A stretch of DNA of 64,000 bases from Marinobacter qingdaonensis (GCF_034555935.1 NZ_JAYDCJ010000003.1:372001-436000); one strand, 5' to 3'. Shown: positions 36,910 through 45,097, numbered from the stretch's first letter. The notes: a model not told the origin generated them from the sequence alone. Translations and numbers: made by a program.

Positions 36910-37664
36910 CCCGACCATCGCCCCGCACCAAGGCCCTATTGCTGGCGCTCGCCGTCAGCCTGACCGCTGCCGCGGTCTGGTTGTTCAGTCCGGAGCCACC
37001 CGCCAGGCTGGTGCCGCTCGGCGAAGCCGCGGTCAACACCGCCCCCGCGTTGCGTATCAGCCTGGCCGGTCAGCCCGAGCCGGAAACAGAGTCCACCCCG
37101 GCACCCGTACCTGAGCCAGAGCCAGAGCCAGAGCCTGCACCTGAACCGAAGCCAGAACCAGAACCAGAGCCTGAACCAAAACCCGAGCCCGAACCGGAAC
37201 CGGAACCTGAGCCTGAGCCAAAACCAGAGCCCGAGCCTGAACCACAGTCCGATCCAAAGCCGACCCCAGCCGAGCCGACGTCCGAGCCGGCGGCCGCCGC
37301 TGCCGACAGCGCCGACCAGGCCTCGGATCAACTGCCCCAGGATCGACAGATCGAGCTCAATGCCGGGCGCTCGGAGGCCGTCGACAACTACCTGAGCCGG
37401 CTCAGCCGGCACCTCGGTCGATTCTACGAGTATCCCCGCCGGGCCCGGCGGCTGGGCCAGGAAGGCACGCCGGTGCTGGTGTTCAGTTTCAACCGCCAGG
37501 GCCAACTGCTGAGCTACCAGCTGGCGAATGCCTCCGGTCACGCCCTGCTCGACGACGCCGCGCTGGCCATGCTCAAACAGGCGGAGCCCCTGCCAAAAGT
37601 GCCCGCCGACATGACCGGCCGCAGTTTCAGCTACGCCCTGCCGGTGCGCTTCCAGTTGCGTTAA
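36906..37664 (+). CDS. tonB: TonB family energy transducer
   Basis: A 252-residue protein starting with GTG at 36906, which overlaps the preceding stop. An N-terminal anchor helix ([19 protein letters not shown]) is followed by a long periplasm-spanning Pro-Glu/Pro-Lys repeat of more than 50 residues (coding about 37090-37260). The C-terminal TonB domain is clear ([34 protein letters not shown]). It couples the ExbBD proton channel to outer-membrane receptors, none of which is in the window. The low-complexity repeat could vary in length between strains. Confidence 0.92.
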   Translation: MTRPSPRTKALLLALAVSLTAAAVWLFSPEPPARLVPLGEAAVNTAPALRISLAGQPEPETESTPAPVPEPEPEPEPAPEPKPEPEPEPEPKPEPEPEPEPEPEPKPEPEPEPQSDPKPTPAEPTSEPAAAAADSADQASDQLPQDRQIELNAGRSEAVDNYLSRLSRHLGRFYEYPRRARRLGQEGTPVLVFSFNRQGQLLSYQLANASGHALLDDAALAMLKQAEPLPKVPADMTGRSFSYALPVRFQLR

Positions 37665-37711
37665 TCCCAGGCGCCGTAACTGGGCCAGTCTGCAGCACGG
37701 CCGGACCAAAA

Positions 37712-37728
37712 CGCACCGCTCAGGTGCG
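37712..37728. promoter_or_regulatory. NtrC-type enhancer site
   Basis: CGCACC-GCTCA-GGTGCG is a perfect inverted repeat matching the NtrC core GCACC-N5-GGTGC. It lies about 100 bp upstream of the sigma-54 element of nirC, the normal distance for an enhancer. Confidence 0.7.
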
Positions 37729-37829
37729 CCAAGGTTGCTGCGACCGGCGCCGCCGGATGCCTGCCCTGCCCGAACCAGCCCCACCCAAGCTACTGAAAAA
37801 ACTGAGATTAGCTAGCCAAGCCCAAACTC

Positions 37830-37845
37830 TGGCACGGACTTCGCA
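37830..37845 (+). promoter_or_regulatory. Sigma-54 promoter of nirC
   Basis: TGGCACGGACTTCGCA: the -24 box TGGCAC is perfect, the spacing is correct, and the -12 box TCGCA has one mismatch to TTGCA. An NtrC-like site stands upstream. Confidence 0.8.
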
Positions 37846-37867
37846 CCGGTCCCGTTAACGGAACCAA

Positions 37868-37966
37868 TGTCGGTTTCGTTCACAGCGACAGAAATCTTTC
37901 AGACGACGGCGTCTGTTCACCGCTGCAGGTCAAGCAGCCCGGGCGGTGGGCTGCGCCGTCTTTTTT
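37868..37966 (+). promoter_or_regulatory. NasR-type antitermination leader of nirC
   Basis: A first hairpin TGTCG/CGACA (37868-37872 with 37886-37890) is followed 9 bases later by a second, CAGAC-GACGGC-GTCTG (37900-37915). The second shares bases with the 5' arm of a terminator, GACGGCG/CGCCGTC (37905-37911 with 37954-37960), which also has an inner stem CACCGC/GCGGTG and is followed by six Ts. Hairpin 2 and terminator are mutually exclusive, as in ANTAR control. The six-base loop has G at position 4 but G rather than A at position 1. Confidence 0.72.
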
Positions 37967-37986
37967 GTGGGCCAGAGGACCGAGCT

Positions 37987-38835
37987 ATGTCTTATATTTT
38001 GCCTGCCGAGTTCGCCACCAAGATGGTGGACGCCGGTGAATCCAAGATCTACATGTCAACGCGGGACACCCTGATCCGGGCCTTCATGGCCGGCGCCATC
38101 CTGGCACTGGCCGCCGCCTTTGCCATCACCGTCGCGGTCCAGACCGGGGTGTTCCTGATTGGCGCCGTGCTCTTCCCCATCGGCTTCTGCATGCTCTACC
38201 TGATGGGCTTCGACCTGCTCACCGGCGTGTTCATGCTGACGCCGCTGGCGCTGCTGGACAAGCGCCCGGGGGTGACACCGAAAGCCATCCTGCGTAACTG
38301 GGGCTGGGTTTTCCTGGGCAACCTTGGCGGCGCCCTGACGGTCGCCTTCATGATGGCGTTCGTGTTCACCTACGGCTTCAACACCGATCCCGGCGCGGTC
38401 GGCGCCAAAATTGCCTCCGTGGGCGAAGATCGTACCCTTGGCTACGCCGAATACGGCGCCGCCGGCTGGGCCACCATCTTCATCCGCGGCATGCTGTGCA
38501 ACTGGATGGTCTCCATGGGCGTGGTCGGCGCGATGATCTCCACCAACGTTGCCGGCAAGGTTCTGGCCATGTGGATGCCGATCATGCTGTTCTTCTTCAT
38601 GGGCTTCGAGCACTCCATCGTGAACATGTTCCTGTTCCCGTCCGCCATCATCATGGGCGGTGAGTTCTCGGTCATGGACTACCTGTGGTGGAATGAGATC
38701 CCGACCGTACTGGGCAACCTGGTTGGCGGCCTGGCCTTCACTGGCCTGACCCTGTACACCACCCATGTGCGCACCGCCCCGAAGCGTCCGGCCCCGGCCG
38801 CCTTCGACGACTCGGCGCTGGCCAACCGTGCCTGA
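37987..38835 (+). CDS. nirC: Formate/nitrite (FNT) family transporter, nitrite channel
   Basis: A 282-residue FocA/NirC-family inner-membrane protein. The start at MSYILPAEF (37987) follows directly after the leader terminator. About six helices are present, with FNT features such as LYLMGFDLLTGVFML, GMLCNWMVSMGV and FMGFEHSIVNMF. The nitrate-assimilation context, with nasA, nirBD and the same leader architecture, points to nitrite rather than formate. The PP2C-kinase fusion gene follows after 73 bp and may be co-transcribed. Confidence 0.88.
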   Translation: MSYILPAEFATKMVDAGESKIYMSTRDTLIRAFMAGAILALAAAFAITVAVQTGVFLIGAVLFPIGFCMLYLMGFDLLTGVFMLTPLALLDKRPGVTPKAILRNWGWVFLGNLGGALTVAFMMAFVFTYGFNTDPGAVGAKIASVGEDRTLGYAEYGAAGWATIFIRGMLCNWMVSMGVVGAMISTNVAGKVLAMWMPIMLFFFMGFEHSIVNMFLFPSAIIMGGEFSVMDYLWWNEIPTVLGNLVGGLAFTGLTLYTTHVRTAPKRPAPAAFDDSALANRA

Positions 38836-38908
38836 ACCCGGTTGCATTCCGGCCGCCGCACCGGCCGGATTGCCCCCACCGGCGCACCCGCCGGGCGGGG
38901 GCTGACTG

Positions 38909-40636
38909 ATGGCGACGGCACTGGAAATCTCGGTCGGGCAGTACTCCGATCGCGGTCGCAAGGCCGAGAACCAGGATTTTCACGGTCTGCTGGTGCCGGA
39001 GCGGCATCAGCGCTCGACCAAGGGCATCGCCATTGCCCTGGCCGACGGCATCAGTTCCAGCAACGTCAGCCAGGTCGCCAGCGAAGCCGCGGTGACCGGT
39101 TTCCTGAACGACTACTTCTCCACCCCCGACACCTGGTCGGTCAAGCAATCGGCGCAGCGGGTGCTGCGCGCCACCAATGCCTGGCTCCATGCCCAGACCC
39201 GCCAGAGCCAGTACCGCTACGACCGCGACCGGGGCTATGTCTGCACCCTGAGCGTGATGGTGTTGAAGTCCCGGACCGCGCACCTGTTCAATGTGGGCGA
39301 TTCCCGAATCTACCGGGTCCAGGGCCGACGCCTGGAACAGCTGAGCACCGACCACCGGCTCTGGCTGTCGCGCACCGAGAGCTGCCTGACCCGGGCCATG
39401 GGCATGGAAGACCGGCTCGACCTCGCCTACCGCCAGACCTCACTGGCCGTGGGTGACCTGTTCGTCCTGGTCACCGATGGCATCTACGAGCACCTGCCCG
39501 AGACCGCGATCACCGACCTGCTCCGGCACCACGGCACGGACCTGTCCGCGGCCGCCGAGGCCATCGGTCAGGCGGCCCTGGCGGCGGGCAGCACCGACAA
39601 CCTCACGGTACAGATCCTCCGCATCGACCAGTTGCCGGAGGCCAACGAGTCGGCGGAACTGCACCGGGAACTGAGCCATCTGCCGTTCGCCGGCGACCTG
39701 ACCCCGGGGCAGGTGCTGGATGGTTACCGGATCGTCCGTCAGCTGCACGCCAGCGCCCGCAGCCACGTGTTCCAGGCGGTGGATGAGGCCAGCCAGACCC
39801 GGGTGGTGCTGAAGGTGCCGTCCACGGACCTGCGCGACAACCCCGGCTACCTGGAGCAGTTTGCCGCCGAGGACTGGATCGCCCGGCGCATCCACAATTC
39901 CCATGTGGTCCGGCCGTTCGCGCCAGAACGGCCCCGGAGCCGGGTCTACCTGGTGACCGAGTTCATCGAGGGTCGCACCCTGAAACAATGGCTGCTGGAC
40001 CACCCATCCCCGGCCCTGGAAACCGTGCGCGGGCTGGTCGAGCAGATCGGGCGCGGGCTGCGGGCGTTCCATCGGTTGGAAATGGTGCATCAGGACCTGA
40101 AACCGGAAAACGTGCTGGTGGACGCGGACGGCCGGGTGACCCTGATTGATTTTGGCGCCACCCGGGTCGCCGGCCTGCAGGAACTCAGCACCGACGACGC
40201 CGACCTGACGCCCCGGGGCGCCGCCCTGTACGCGGCGCCAGAGCTGTTCCTGGGCGAGCCGGCGAGCTGGCGCTCGGACCAGTTTTCCCTGGCGGTCATC
40301 ACCTACCAGTTGCTGACCGGGCGGCTGCCCTATCAGGCCGAGGTCCCGAAAATCCGCAGTCGTGGTCAGCTGCGCCGGCTGACCTATCAGCCGGCCCGCC
40401 CGCTCCGGGAGGATGTGCCGGTGTGGGTGGATCAGGCTCTGGCCCGGGCCCTGCACCCGGACGCCCACCGCCGCTATCCGGCGCTGTCGGAGTTCCTGCA
40501 CGACCTGCGTCAACCCGGCGCCGACTGGCACCGCCGGCAGCGACCGCCGCTGATCACCCGACACCCGGTGACCTTCTGGCAGAGCGTCTCCGCGCTGTTG
40601 CTGCTGGCGCTGCTGGCCGCGCTCGCCCTGGGCTGA
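38909..40636 (+). CDS. Bifunctional PP2C phosphatase / Ser-Thr kinase fusion
   Basis: A 575-residue protein. An N-terminal PP2C phosphatase domain (residues 5-245) keeps the metal-site motifs ENQD, ADGISSS, VGDSRIY, TDGIYE and STDNLT. A C-terminal kinase domain (about 270-540) keeps the ATP lysine (VVLKVPS), HQDLKPENVLV (near 393) and DFGATR (near 414). The glycine-rich loop is not canonical (LHASARSHVF). A C-terminal membrane anchor covers the last 20 residues. Similar fusions lie in nitrate-assimilation clusters of pseudomonads (recalled, e.g. PA1782). It probably signals nitrogen status by phosphorylating an unknown partner. Confidence 0.9.
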   Translation: MATALEISVGQYSDRGRKAENQDFHGLLVPERHQRSTKGIAIALADGISSSNVSQVASEAAVTGFLNDYFSTPDTWSVKQSAQRVLRATNAWLHAQTRQSQYRYDRDRGYVCTLSVMVLKSRTAHLFNVGDSRIYRVQGRRLEQLSTDHRLWLSRTESCLTRAMGMEDRLDLAYRQTSLAVGDLFVLVTDGIYEHLPETAITDLLRHHGTDLSAAAEAIGQAALAAGSTDNLTVQILRIDQLPEANESAELHRELSHLPFAGDLTPGQVLDGYRIVRQLHASARSHVFQAVDEASQTRVVLKVPSTDLRDNPGYLEQFAAEDWIARRIHNSHVVRPFAPERPRSRVYLVTEFIEGRTLKQWLLDHPSPALETVRGLVEQIGRGLRAFHRLEMVHQDLKPENVLVDADGRVTLIDFGATRVAGLQELSTDDADLTPRGAALYAAPELFLGEPASWRSDQFSLAVITYQLLTGRLPYQAEVPKIRSRGQLRRLTYQPARPLREDVPVWVDQALARALHPDAHRRYPALSEFLHDLRQPGADWHRRQRPPLITRHPVTFWQSVSALLLLALLAALALG

Positions 40637-40658
40637 ACCGGTGCTGGCATGAACCCGC

Positions 40659-40678
40659 CCGGGCCAGAACTGGCCCGG
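40659..40678. repeat. Inverted repeat after the PP2C-kinase gene
   Basis: CCGGGCCAG-AA-CTGGCCCGG, perfect 9-base arms with no following T-run. It could form a hairpin at the 3' end of the message or be a protein site. It is 22 bp after the stop. Confidence 0.55.
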
Positions 40679-40781
40679 CCAGCAGGGGCTTGCCCGACCC
40701 TCGGGCGGCGGCTTGCCCGGAACCCGGCCGCGATTCGACAGGACTCTGCTTACTCACTGTTTTATATAGTCTTTTCTTTAC

Positions 40782-40797
40782 TGGCACAGGGTTTGTA
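40782..40797 (+). promoter_or_regulatory. Sigma-54 promoter of hcp
   Basis: TGGCACAGGGTTTGTA: perfect -24 box TGGCAC, five-base spacer, -12 box TTGTA (one mismatch to TTGCA), preceded by a T/A-rich tract. It is about 65 bp before hcp. No enhancer repeat was found upstream. Confidence 0.7.
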
Positions 40798-40861
40798 CTG
40801 GCATTGGTGTCCAAGGAACTGCCAAGGACACTCTTTCAATCCAACCGTCATGGAGCAGACA

Positions 40862-41380
40862 ATGCCAACCCCTTGTTATATCAGTATCGAAGGCCAGACC
40901 CAGGGCAACATCACCGCCGGCGCCTTTACTTCCGATTCCGTCGGCAACATCTACGTTGAAGGCCACGAGGACGAGGTGCTGGTGCAGGAATTCAGCCACG
41001 TGGTGACCGTGCCCACCGACCCCCAGTCCGGTCAGCCGTCGGGCCAGCGCGTGCACAAGCCGTTCAAGTTCACCTCGGCCCTGAACAAGGCCACGCCGTT
41101 GATGTACAACGCCCTGGCCTCCGGTGAGATGCTGCCGAAGGTGGAGCTCAAGTGGTACCGCACCTCCGTCGAGGGCAAGCAGGAGCACTTCTTCTCCACC
41201 ATCCTCGAGGATGCCACCATCATCGACATCCAGTGCACCATGCCGCACTGCCAGGACGCCGCCAGCGCGGACTACACCCAGCTGGTCACCACCTCTCTGT
41301 CCTACCGCAAGGTCACCTGGGAGCACGCCGTGGCCGGGACCTCCGGTGCCGACGACTGGCGCTCACCGTTCGAGGCCTGA
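40862..41380 (+). CDS. hcp: Type VI secretion tube protein Hcp
   Basis: A 172-residue Hcp1-family protein, the ring subunit of the type VI secretion tube and a chaperone for effectors. The family N-terminus is clear (MPTPCYISIEGQTQGNITAGAF), as are HKPFKFTSALNKATPLMYNAL and the C-terminal YRKVTWEHAVAGTSGADDW. The start at 40862 has GGAG upstream. The 5' leader can fold a GTGTCC/GGACAC hairpin (40807-40831), and a GGGCCGG/CCGGCCC hairpin (41411-41429) lies downstream. No other T6SS gene is in the window, so this is an orphan hcp inside a nitrate cluster. A sigma-54 element suggests nitrogen or bEBP control. Confidence 0.95.
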   Translation: MPTPCYISIEGQTQGNITAGAFTSDSVGNIYVEGHEDEVLVQEFSHVVTVPTDPQSGQPSGQRVHKPFKFTSALNKATPLMYNALASGEMLPKVELKWYRTSVEGKQEHFFSTILEDATIIDIQCTMPHCQDAASADYTQLVTTSLSYRKVTWEHAVAGTSGADDWRSPFEA

Positions 41381-41458
41381 TGGCCCAGACCGGTTCGCGG
41401 GTTCACTGATGGGCCGGTTTTGCCGGCCCGCCAGTAGCGGGTATGATCAGAGGCGGAC

Positions 41459-42172
41459 ATGGCCGATGTAAGTACCCGCTTGATGAACCATTCAATGGCC
41501 CGGCAACTGGGCCAACTGATGTGCGACACCACCTTCGATTCGCTCTGGCTCCCCGCCGGCGAATGGACTGGCCGGCCGCCCGACAACGCCCTGCGCTGCC
41601 GGGTGGGCTCGGGCCAGGCCACCTACCACCGATTCGATCCCGAGCGCCGACAGCACCTGATCACCTACGGTGTGCGCATGATCGAAGCCAAGCAACGGCC
41701 GGAAACCGCCCAGGGCTGGCTGTCCAGCCGGGAAATCCTGAAGCGGGGCTACTTCGACGGCCAGCTCAGTCCGCTCAACCTGCTGGCCCACACCTGCTGT
41801 CATGAGTTCGCGCACCTGCTGCAACAGAGTGCCGGCAAACGCTACCGCGGTTCCGTCCATAACCGGCACTTCTACCGGATTCTCGATGACCTGCACCGCA
41901 GCGGCCGGGCCGAGTCCGTCCGCCGGGACCTGGCGTCCCGGGCGGCCGAGCAGGCGCTGCCACTGTCGGCCGCGACGTTTACCCTGGAAGATCCGGCCCG
42001 AACCCGGGCGCACTGGCAGGTGGGAGAAGTGGTGGCCTTCGAGGCCGGCAAACGGGTGGTGCAGGGGCGGATCCGGCGGGTCAACCGCAAGACCTGCACC
42101 ATCGAGGGCACTGGCCTGGCCCGGGGTGTTCGCTACCGGGTGCCACTGCAACTGCTGCGCAAAGCCGGCTAG
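41459..42172 (+). CDS. SprT-like HEXXH zinc metalloprotease
   Basis: A 237-residue soluble protein with a zinc-protease motif HEFAH (residues 115-119) in LLAHTCCHEFAHLLQ. A following SVHNRHFYRIL could give the third metal ligand, as in SprT-like proteases. The C-terminal 60 residues form a small beta-rich domain (GEVVAFEAGKRVVQGRIRRVNRKTCTIEG). AGAGG precedes the ATG. It is convergent with nasA (6 bp apart). No nitrate-specific role is apparent; it may be a passenger. Confidence 0.8.
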   Translation: MADVSTRLMNHSMARQLGQLMCDTTFDSLWLPAGEWTGRPPDNALRCRVGSGQATYHRFDPERRQHLITYGVRMIEAKQRPETAQGWLSSREILKRGYFDGQLSPLNLLAHTCCHEFAHLLQQSAGKRYRGSVHNRHFYRILDDLHRSGRAESVRRDLASRAAEQALPLSAATFTLEDPARTRAHWQVGEVVAFEAGKRVVQGRIRRVNRKTCTIEGTGLARGVRYRVPLQLLRKAG

Positions 42173-42178
42173 CGCCGG

Positions 42179-44881
42179 TCAGGACGCCACCTCGGCGGCG
42201 CTGACCGCGTGCTGGGCCAGCAGGCCGCGCAACTCCGGAATGCAGGAACCGCAATTGCTGCCGCACTTCAGGCTACGGCCGAGGGCTTCGACACTGGTGT
42301 GGCCGGCACGAATGGCGCTGGCAATCTGGTGTTCGCCAACCTGGAAGCAGCTGCAGACCAGGGCGCCGACGTCCTCGGTATCCACCGCCCGCGCCGCCAG
42401 CAAGCAGTGGCGTTGCTCCTTACTCAGGCGCTCGGCGCCAAAACACTGATCCAGCCAGGCCAGATCCGGCAGTTCGGACGCCACCGGCTCCACCAGCAGG
42501 ACCGCCAACAGCCGGCCGTCCCGGATGCGGGCGGCGCGGAACCGGCCGCTGGCCGGGTCGTCCATCAGCACCTGGGGGGCACCGCCGAGCCAGGCATCCG
42601 CCTCCCGCGCCCAGTCCACCGGCTGCTGGCCCGCCAACCACCAACTGTCGCTGTGACTCAGGGGCTGTCGACTCCAGTAGCCACCGGGGCTGGCCTTGTC
42701 CGGCTGCCAGTCGGTCCCCGGCCGCCGCAGCAACCGGGCCTGCCAGCGACAGGCCACCGGGACCAGGCTCGCCACCCCGTGCTTGCCCTCCGGTTGCCCG
42801 GACACCGGATCGGTCACCGGCTGCATCAGCGCCGTGGCCTTGCCCCGGGACGCATAGCGGTCGTTCCAATGAATCGGCACAAACACCTCCCCCGGACGCT
42901 GGTCCCCGGTGACCCGGACCCGCCCGACGAAGGCCTCGCCGCTGGCACCGGTGAGCCGGCCCAGGTCACCCTCCGCCAGGTTCAGGGCGCAGGCGTCGTC
43001 GGGATGAACCTCGATAAAGGGCTCGGGCCGGTGACTGAGCAACCGGGGCGCCAGCGCGGTGCGGGTCATGGTGTGCCACTGGTCGCGGATGCGGCCAGCG
43101 TTTACCACCAGGGGCTGAGCCGCCGTGGGCTGCTGACCGGGCGCGGTGGTGTGCACCGGAATCAGCCGCCCGCGACCGTCGGCGGTGGCAAAACGACCGT
43201 CGCTGAATAGCCGCCGGGTACCGTCCAGGCGACCGGTCGGGCCCTGGAACACCGGCCACTGCACCGGTTCCAGCTGCTGGTAGCGGGCATTCGACAGCGC
43301 GCTCAGGGCGCTGATGTCAAAGCGCTGATGACCGCCACTGGCGCGCGCCGCCACCCCCGAGAGCGCCGCATGTTCGCGGAAGATGTCGGCCGGCCCCTGG
43401 TAGCCGAAGGCCTTGCCGTACCCCAGCTCCCGGGCCACGGCGCTGAGAATCCACCAGTCCGGCTTGACCTCACCGGGCAGGGGCAGGAACGACCGCTGCC
43501 GGGAGATGCAGCGTTCGGAATTGGTGACCGTGCCATCCTTTTCGCCCCAGCCCGCGGCCGGCAGCAGGATGTTGGCGTGCACGGTGGTGTCGGTCTCCGC
43601 CACGCAGTCGGACACGATCACCGTCGGGCACCGGGCCAGGGCGTCCTGCACCCGGGCGGCCTGGGGCAGGCTGACGGCCGGATTGGTGCCCATGATCCAG
43701 AGCACCTTGATCTCGCCCCGGTGCACGGCGTCGAACAGATCCACCGCTTTCAGGCCCGGCCCGGTCGGGATCCGGTCCGCGCCCCAGAACTCGGCCAGCC
43801 GGACGCGGGCGCCCGGGGTGTCGTAATCCATGTGGGCGGCCAGGGTGTTGGCCAGTCCACCGACCTCGCGACCGCCCATGGCATTGGGTTGCCCGGTCAG
43901 GGAAAAGGGCCCGGCCCCGGGCTGACCGACCCGGCCGGTGGCCAGGTGACAGTTGATGATGGCGTTGCACTTGTCGGTACCGGCCACCGACTGGTTGATG
44001 CCCTGGGAAAACCCGGTCACCGTGCGCGCGGTGTCGGCAAACCAGCGGTAGAAGGTGGCGACCTCGTCGACCGGCAGATCACAGTGCCGGGCCACCGCCG
44101 CCAGGTCCGGTGCGCTCTGACGCGCGGCCGCTAGGGCCTGTTCGAAGCCCTGACAGTGATTGGCCAGGTAGGCCCGGTCCACCGCGTCCTGGTCCGACAG
44201 CCAGACCAGCAAACCGTTGAACAGGACACTGTCCGTGCCGGGTTTCAGCTTCAGGTGCAGATCCGCCAGCTCCGCGGTCGCCGTCCGCCGCGGATCAATG
44301 ACCACCACCCGCCGGCCGGTCCGGCCGGCCGCTTTCATACGCTGGTACAGCACCGGATGGGCCCAGGCGGCGTTGCTGCCGGCCAGTACCAGCAGGTCGG
44401 CCAGTTCCACATCCTCGTAGCAGCCGGGCACCACATCCTCGCCAAAGGCCCGCTTGTGCGCCGCCACCGCCGAAGACATGCACAGCCGGGAATTGGTGTC
44501 GACGTGGGGCGTGCCGATGAAGCCCTTGGCCAGCTTATTGGCGACGTAATAATCCTCGGTCAACAACTGCCCGGACAGGTAGAAGGCCACCGAACCGGGG
44601 CCGTGCTCTGCGATGGCCTGGCGAATGGCGCCGGACGCAGCCGCCAGGGCCTCGGGCCAGTCCTGGTCCTGGCCATTGACCCGGGGGCGTAACAGGCGGC
44701 CACTCGGCACCAGGGTTTCCTGGAGCGCGGAGCCCTTGACGCACAACCGGCCCTGGTTCGCCGGATGGGCAGGGTCGGGGCTGACGCCGTCGGCGCTGGC
44801 CGAGACGCCACAGCCCACTCCGCAGTAGGGGCAGGTGGTCCGTACACTGGTAGGCGGCTGGGTTCTGCTGTCCACGTCCAT
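42179..44881 (-). CDS. nasA: Assimilatory nitrate reductase, catalytic subunit
   Basis: A 900-residue cytoplasmic molybdopterin enzyme reducing nitrate to nitrite. The N-terminal [4Fe-4S] ligands are CPYCGVGCG (Cys17, 20, 24) and GRLCVKGS. The molybdopterin domains follow (LCMSSAVAAHKRAFG, NAMGGREVGGLANTL, NSERCISRQR), then a molydopterin-dinucleotide-binding domain. The C-terminus has a BFD-like [2Fe-2S] domain (CSCFQVG, CGSNCGSC), typical of NasA proteins that take electrons from an NADH reductase. The start at MDVDSRTQ (44881) is after the leader terminator; the longer frame to 45025 overlaps leader RNA. Divergent from nrtABC. Confidence 0.95.
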   Translation of the reverse strand: MDVDSRTQPPTSVRTTCPYCGVGCGVSASADGVSPDPAHPANQGRLCVKGSALQETLVPSGRLLRPRVNGQDQDWPEALAAASGAIRQAIAEHGPGSVAFYLSGQLLTEDYYVANKLAKGFIGTPHVDTNSRLCMSSAVAAHKRAFGEDVVPGCYEDVELADLLVLAGSNAAWAHPVLYQRMKAAGRTGRRVVVIDPRRTATAELADLHLKLKPGTDSVLFNGLLVWLSDQDAVDRAYLANHCQGFEQALAAARQSAPDLAAVARHCDLPVDEVATFYRWFADTARTVTGFSQGINQSVAGTDKCNAIINCHLATGRVGQPGAGPFSLTGQPNAMGGREVGGLANTLAAHMDYDTPGARVRLAEFWGADRIPTGPGLKAVDLFDAVHRGEIKVLWIMGTNPAVSLPQAARVQDALARCPTVIVSDCVAETDTTVHANILLPAAGWGEKDGTVTNSERCISRQRSFLPLPGEVKPDWWILSAVARELGYGKAFGYQGPADIFREHAALSGVAARASGGHQRFDISALSALSNARYQQLEPVQWPVFQGPTGRLDGTRRLFSDGRFATADGRGRLIPVHTTAPGQQPTAAQPLVVNAGRIRDQWHTMTRTALAPRLLSHRPEPFIEVHPDDACALNLAEGDLGRLTGASGEAFVGRVRVTGDQRPGEVFVPIHWNDRYASRGKATALMQPVTDPVSGQPEGKHGVASLVPVACRWQARLLRRPGTDWQPDKASPGGYWSRQPLSHSDSWWLAGQQPVDWAREADAWLGGAPQVLMDDPASGRFRAARIRDGRLLAVLLVEPVASELPDLAWLDQCFGAERLSKEQRHCLLAARAVDTEDVGALVCSCFQVGEHQIASAIRAGHTSVEALGRSLKCGSNCGSCIPELRGLLAQHAVSAAEVAS

Positions 44882-44899
44882 TCCTCTCTGCTGACAACG

Positions 44900-44955
44900 A
44901 AAAAGCCCGCTGGCCGCAACCGGGGTGTCCGGGGCGGGCAGCGGGCTTCTTTGCC
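44900..44955 (-). promoter_or_regulatory. NasR-type antitermination leader of nasA
   Basis: Read on the minus strand, a small hairpin GGC-AAAGAA-GCC (44955 to 44944) overlaps the 5' arm of a terminator, AGCCCGCTG/CAGCGGGCT (44947-44939 with 44912-44904), which ends in a short T-run. The six-base loop AAAGAA has A at 1 and G at 4, as required by ANTAR proteins. The stem is short: three pairs, a mismatch and one more pair. The terminator ends about 20 bp before the nasA start codon. Confidence 0.68.
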
Positions 44956-45015
44956 TGATCTCGTTGGTGTGTCTCTGTGTCTGGTGGTGCTTGCCAGGTA
45001 GGGGCAAGGGAACCT

Positions 45016-45063
45016 GAGAGCGCACTGGAGAGCGCCCTTCAAAGCACTCTTCAATGCACTCTT
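45016..45063 (-). repeat. Four degenerate 12-mers forming an 18-bp hairpin at the nasA 5' end
   Basis: Four adjacent 12-base units (GAGAGCGCACTG, GAGAGCGCCCTT, CAAAGCACTCTT, CAATGCACTCTT on the plus strand) run from 45016 to 45063. In the minus-strand RNA units 1 and 4, and 2 and 3, are complementary (AGAGTGC with GCGCTCT twice). They would give about 17 pairs, some G-U, around one mismatch and an 8-base loop. It coincides with the expected transcription start. Confidence 0.65.
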
Positions 45064-45073
45064 AAAAGGAACC

Positions 45074-45089
45074 TGCAATATCAGGGCCA
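45074..45089 (-). promoter_or_regulatory. Sigma-54 promoter of nasA
   Basis: On the minus strand TGGCCCTGATATTGCA: the -12 box TTGCA is perfect and the -24 box has one mismatch (TGGCCC for TGGCAC), with the correct five-base spacer. The expected start is near 45063. Confidence 0.7.
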
Positions 45090-45097
45090 GCGGTGCC

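Larger units (their letters stand above)
37665..37986. other. 322-bp regulatory gap before nirC
   Basis: No gene is seen. It holds, in order, an NtrC-like inverted repeat (37712-37728), a sigma-54 -24/-12 element (37830-37845) and a transcribed leader with hairpins and an intrinsic terminator (37868-37966). No clear terminator for the tonB operon was found in its first part. Confidence 0.75.

Noticed and set aside
37090-37260. Possible tandem-repeat or CRISPR-like array in tonB
   Set aside because: It is the Pro-Glu/Pro-Lys coding repeat of TonB: in frame, without spacers.
37867-37986. N-terminal extension of nirC
   Set aside because: These bases form the leader hairpins and terminator; the FNT protein begins at MSYILPAEF.
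40649-41380. Longer start for hcp at 40649
   Set aside because: It would place the sigma-54 element and leader inside the coding region; the family N-terminus begins at 40862.
38909-42172. Type VI secretion gene cluster
   Set aside because: Only hcp is present; no tssB, tssC, clpV, vgrG or tssM homologue is seen in the window.
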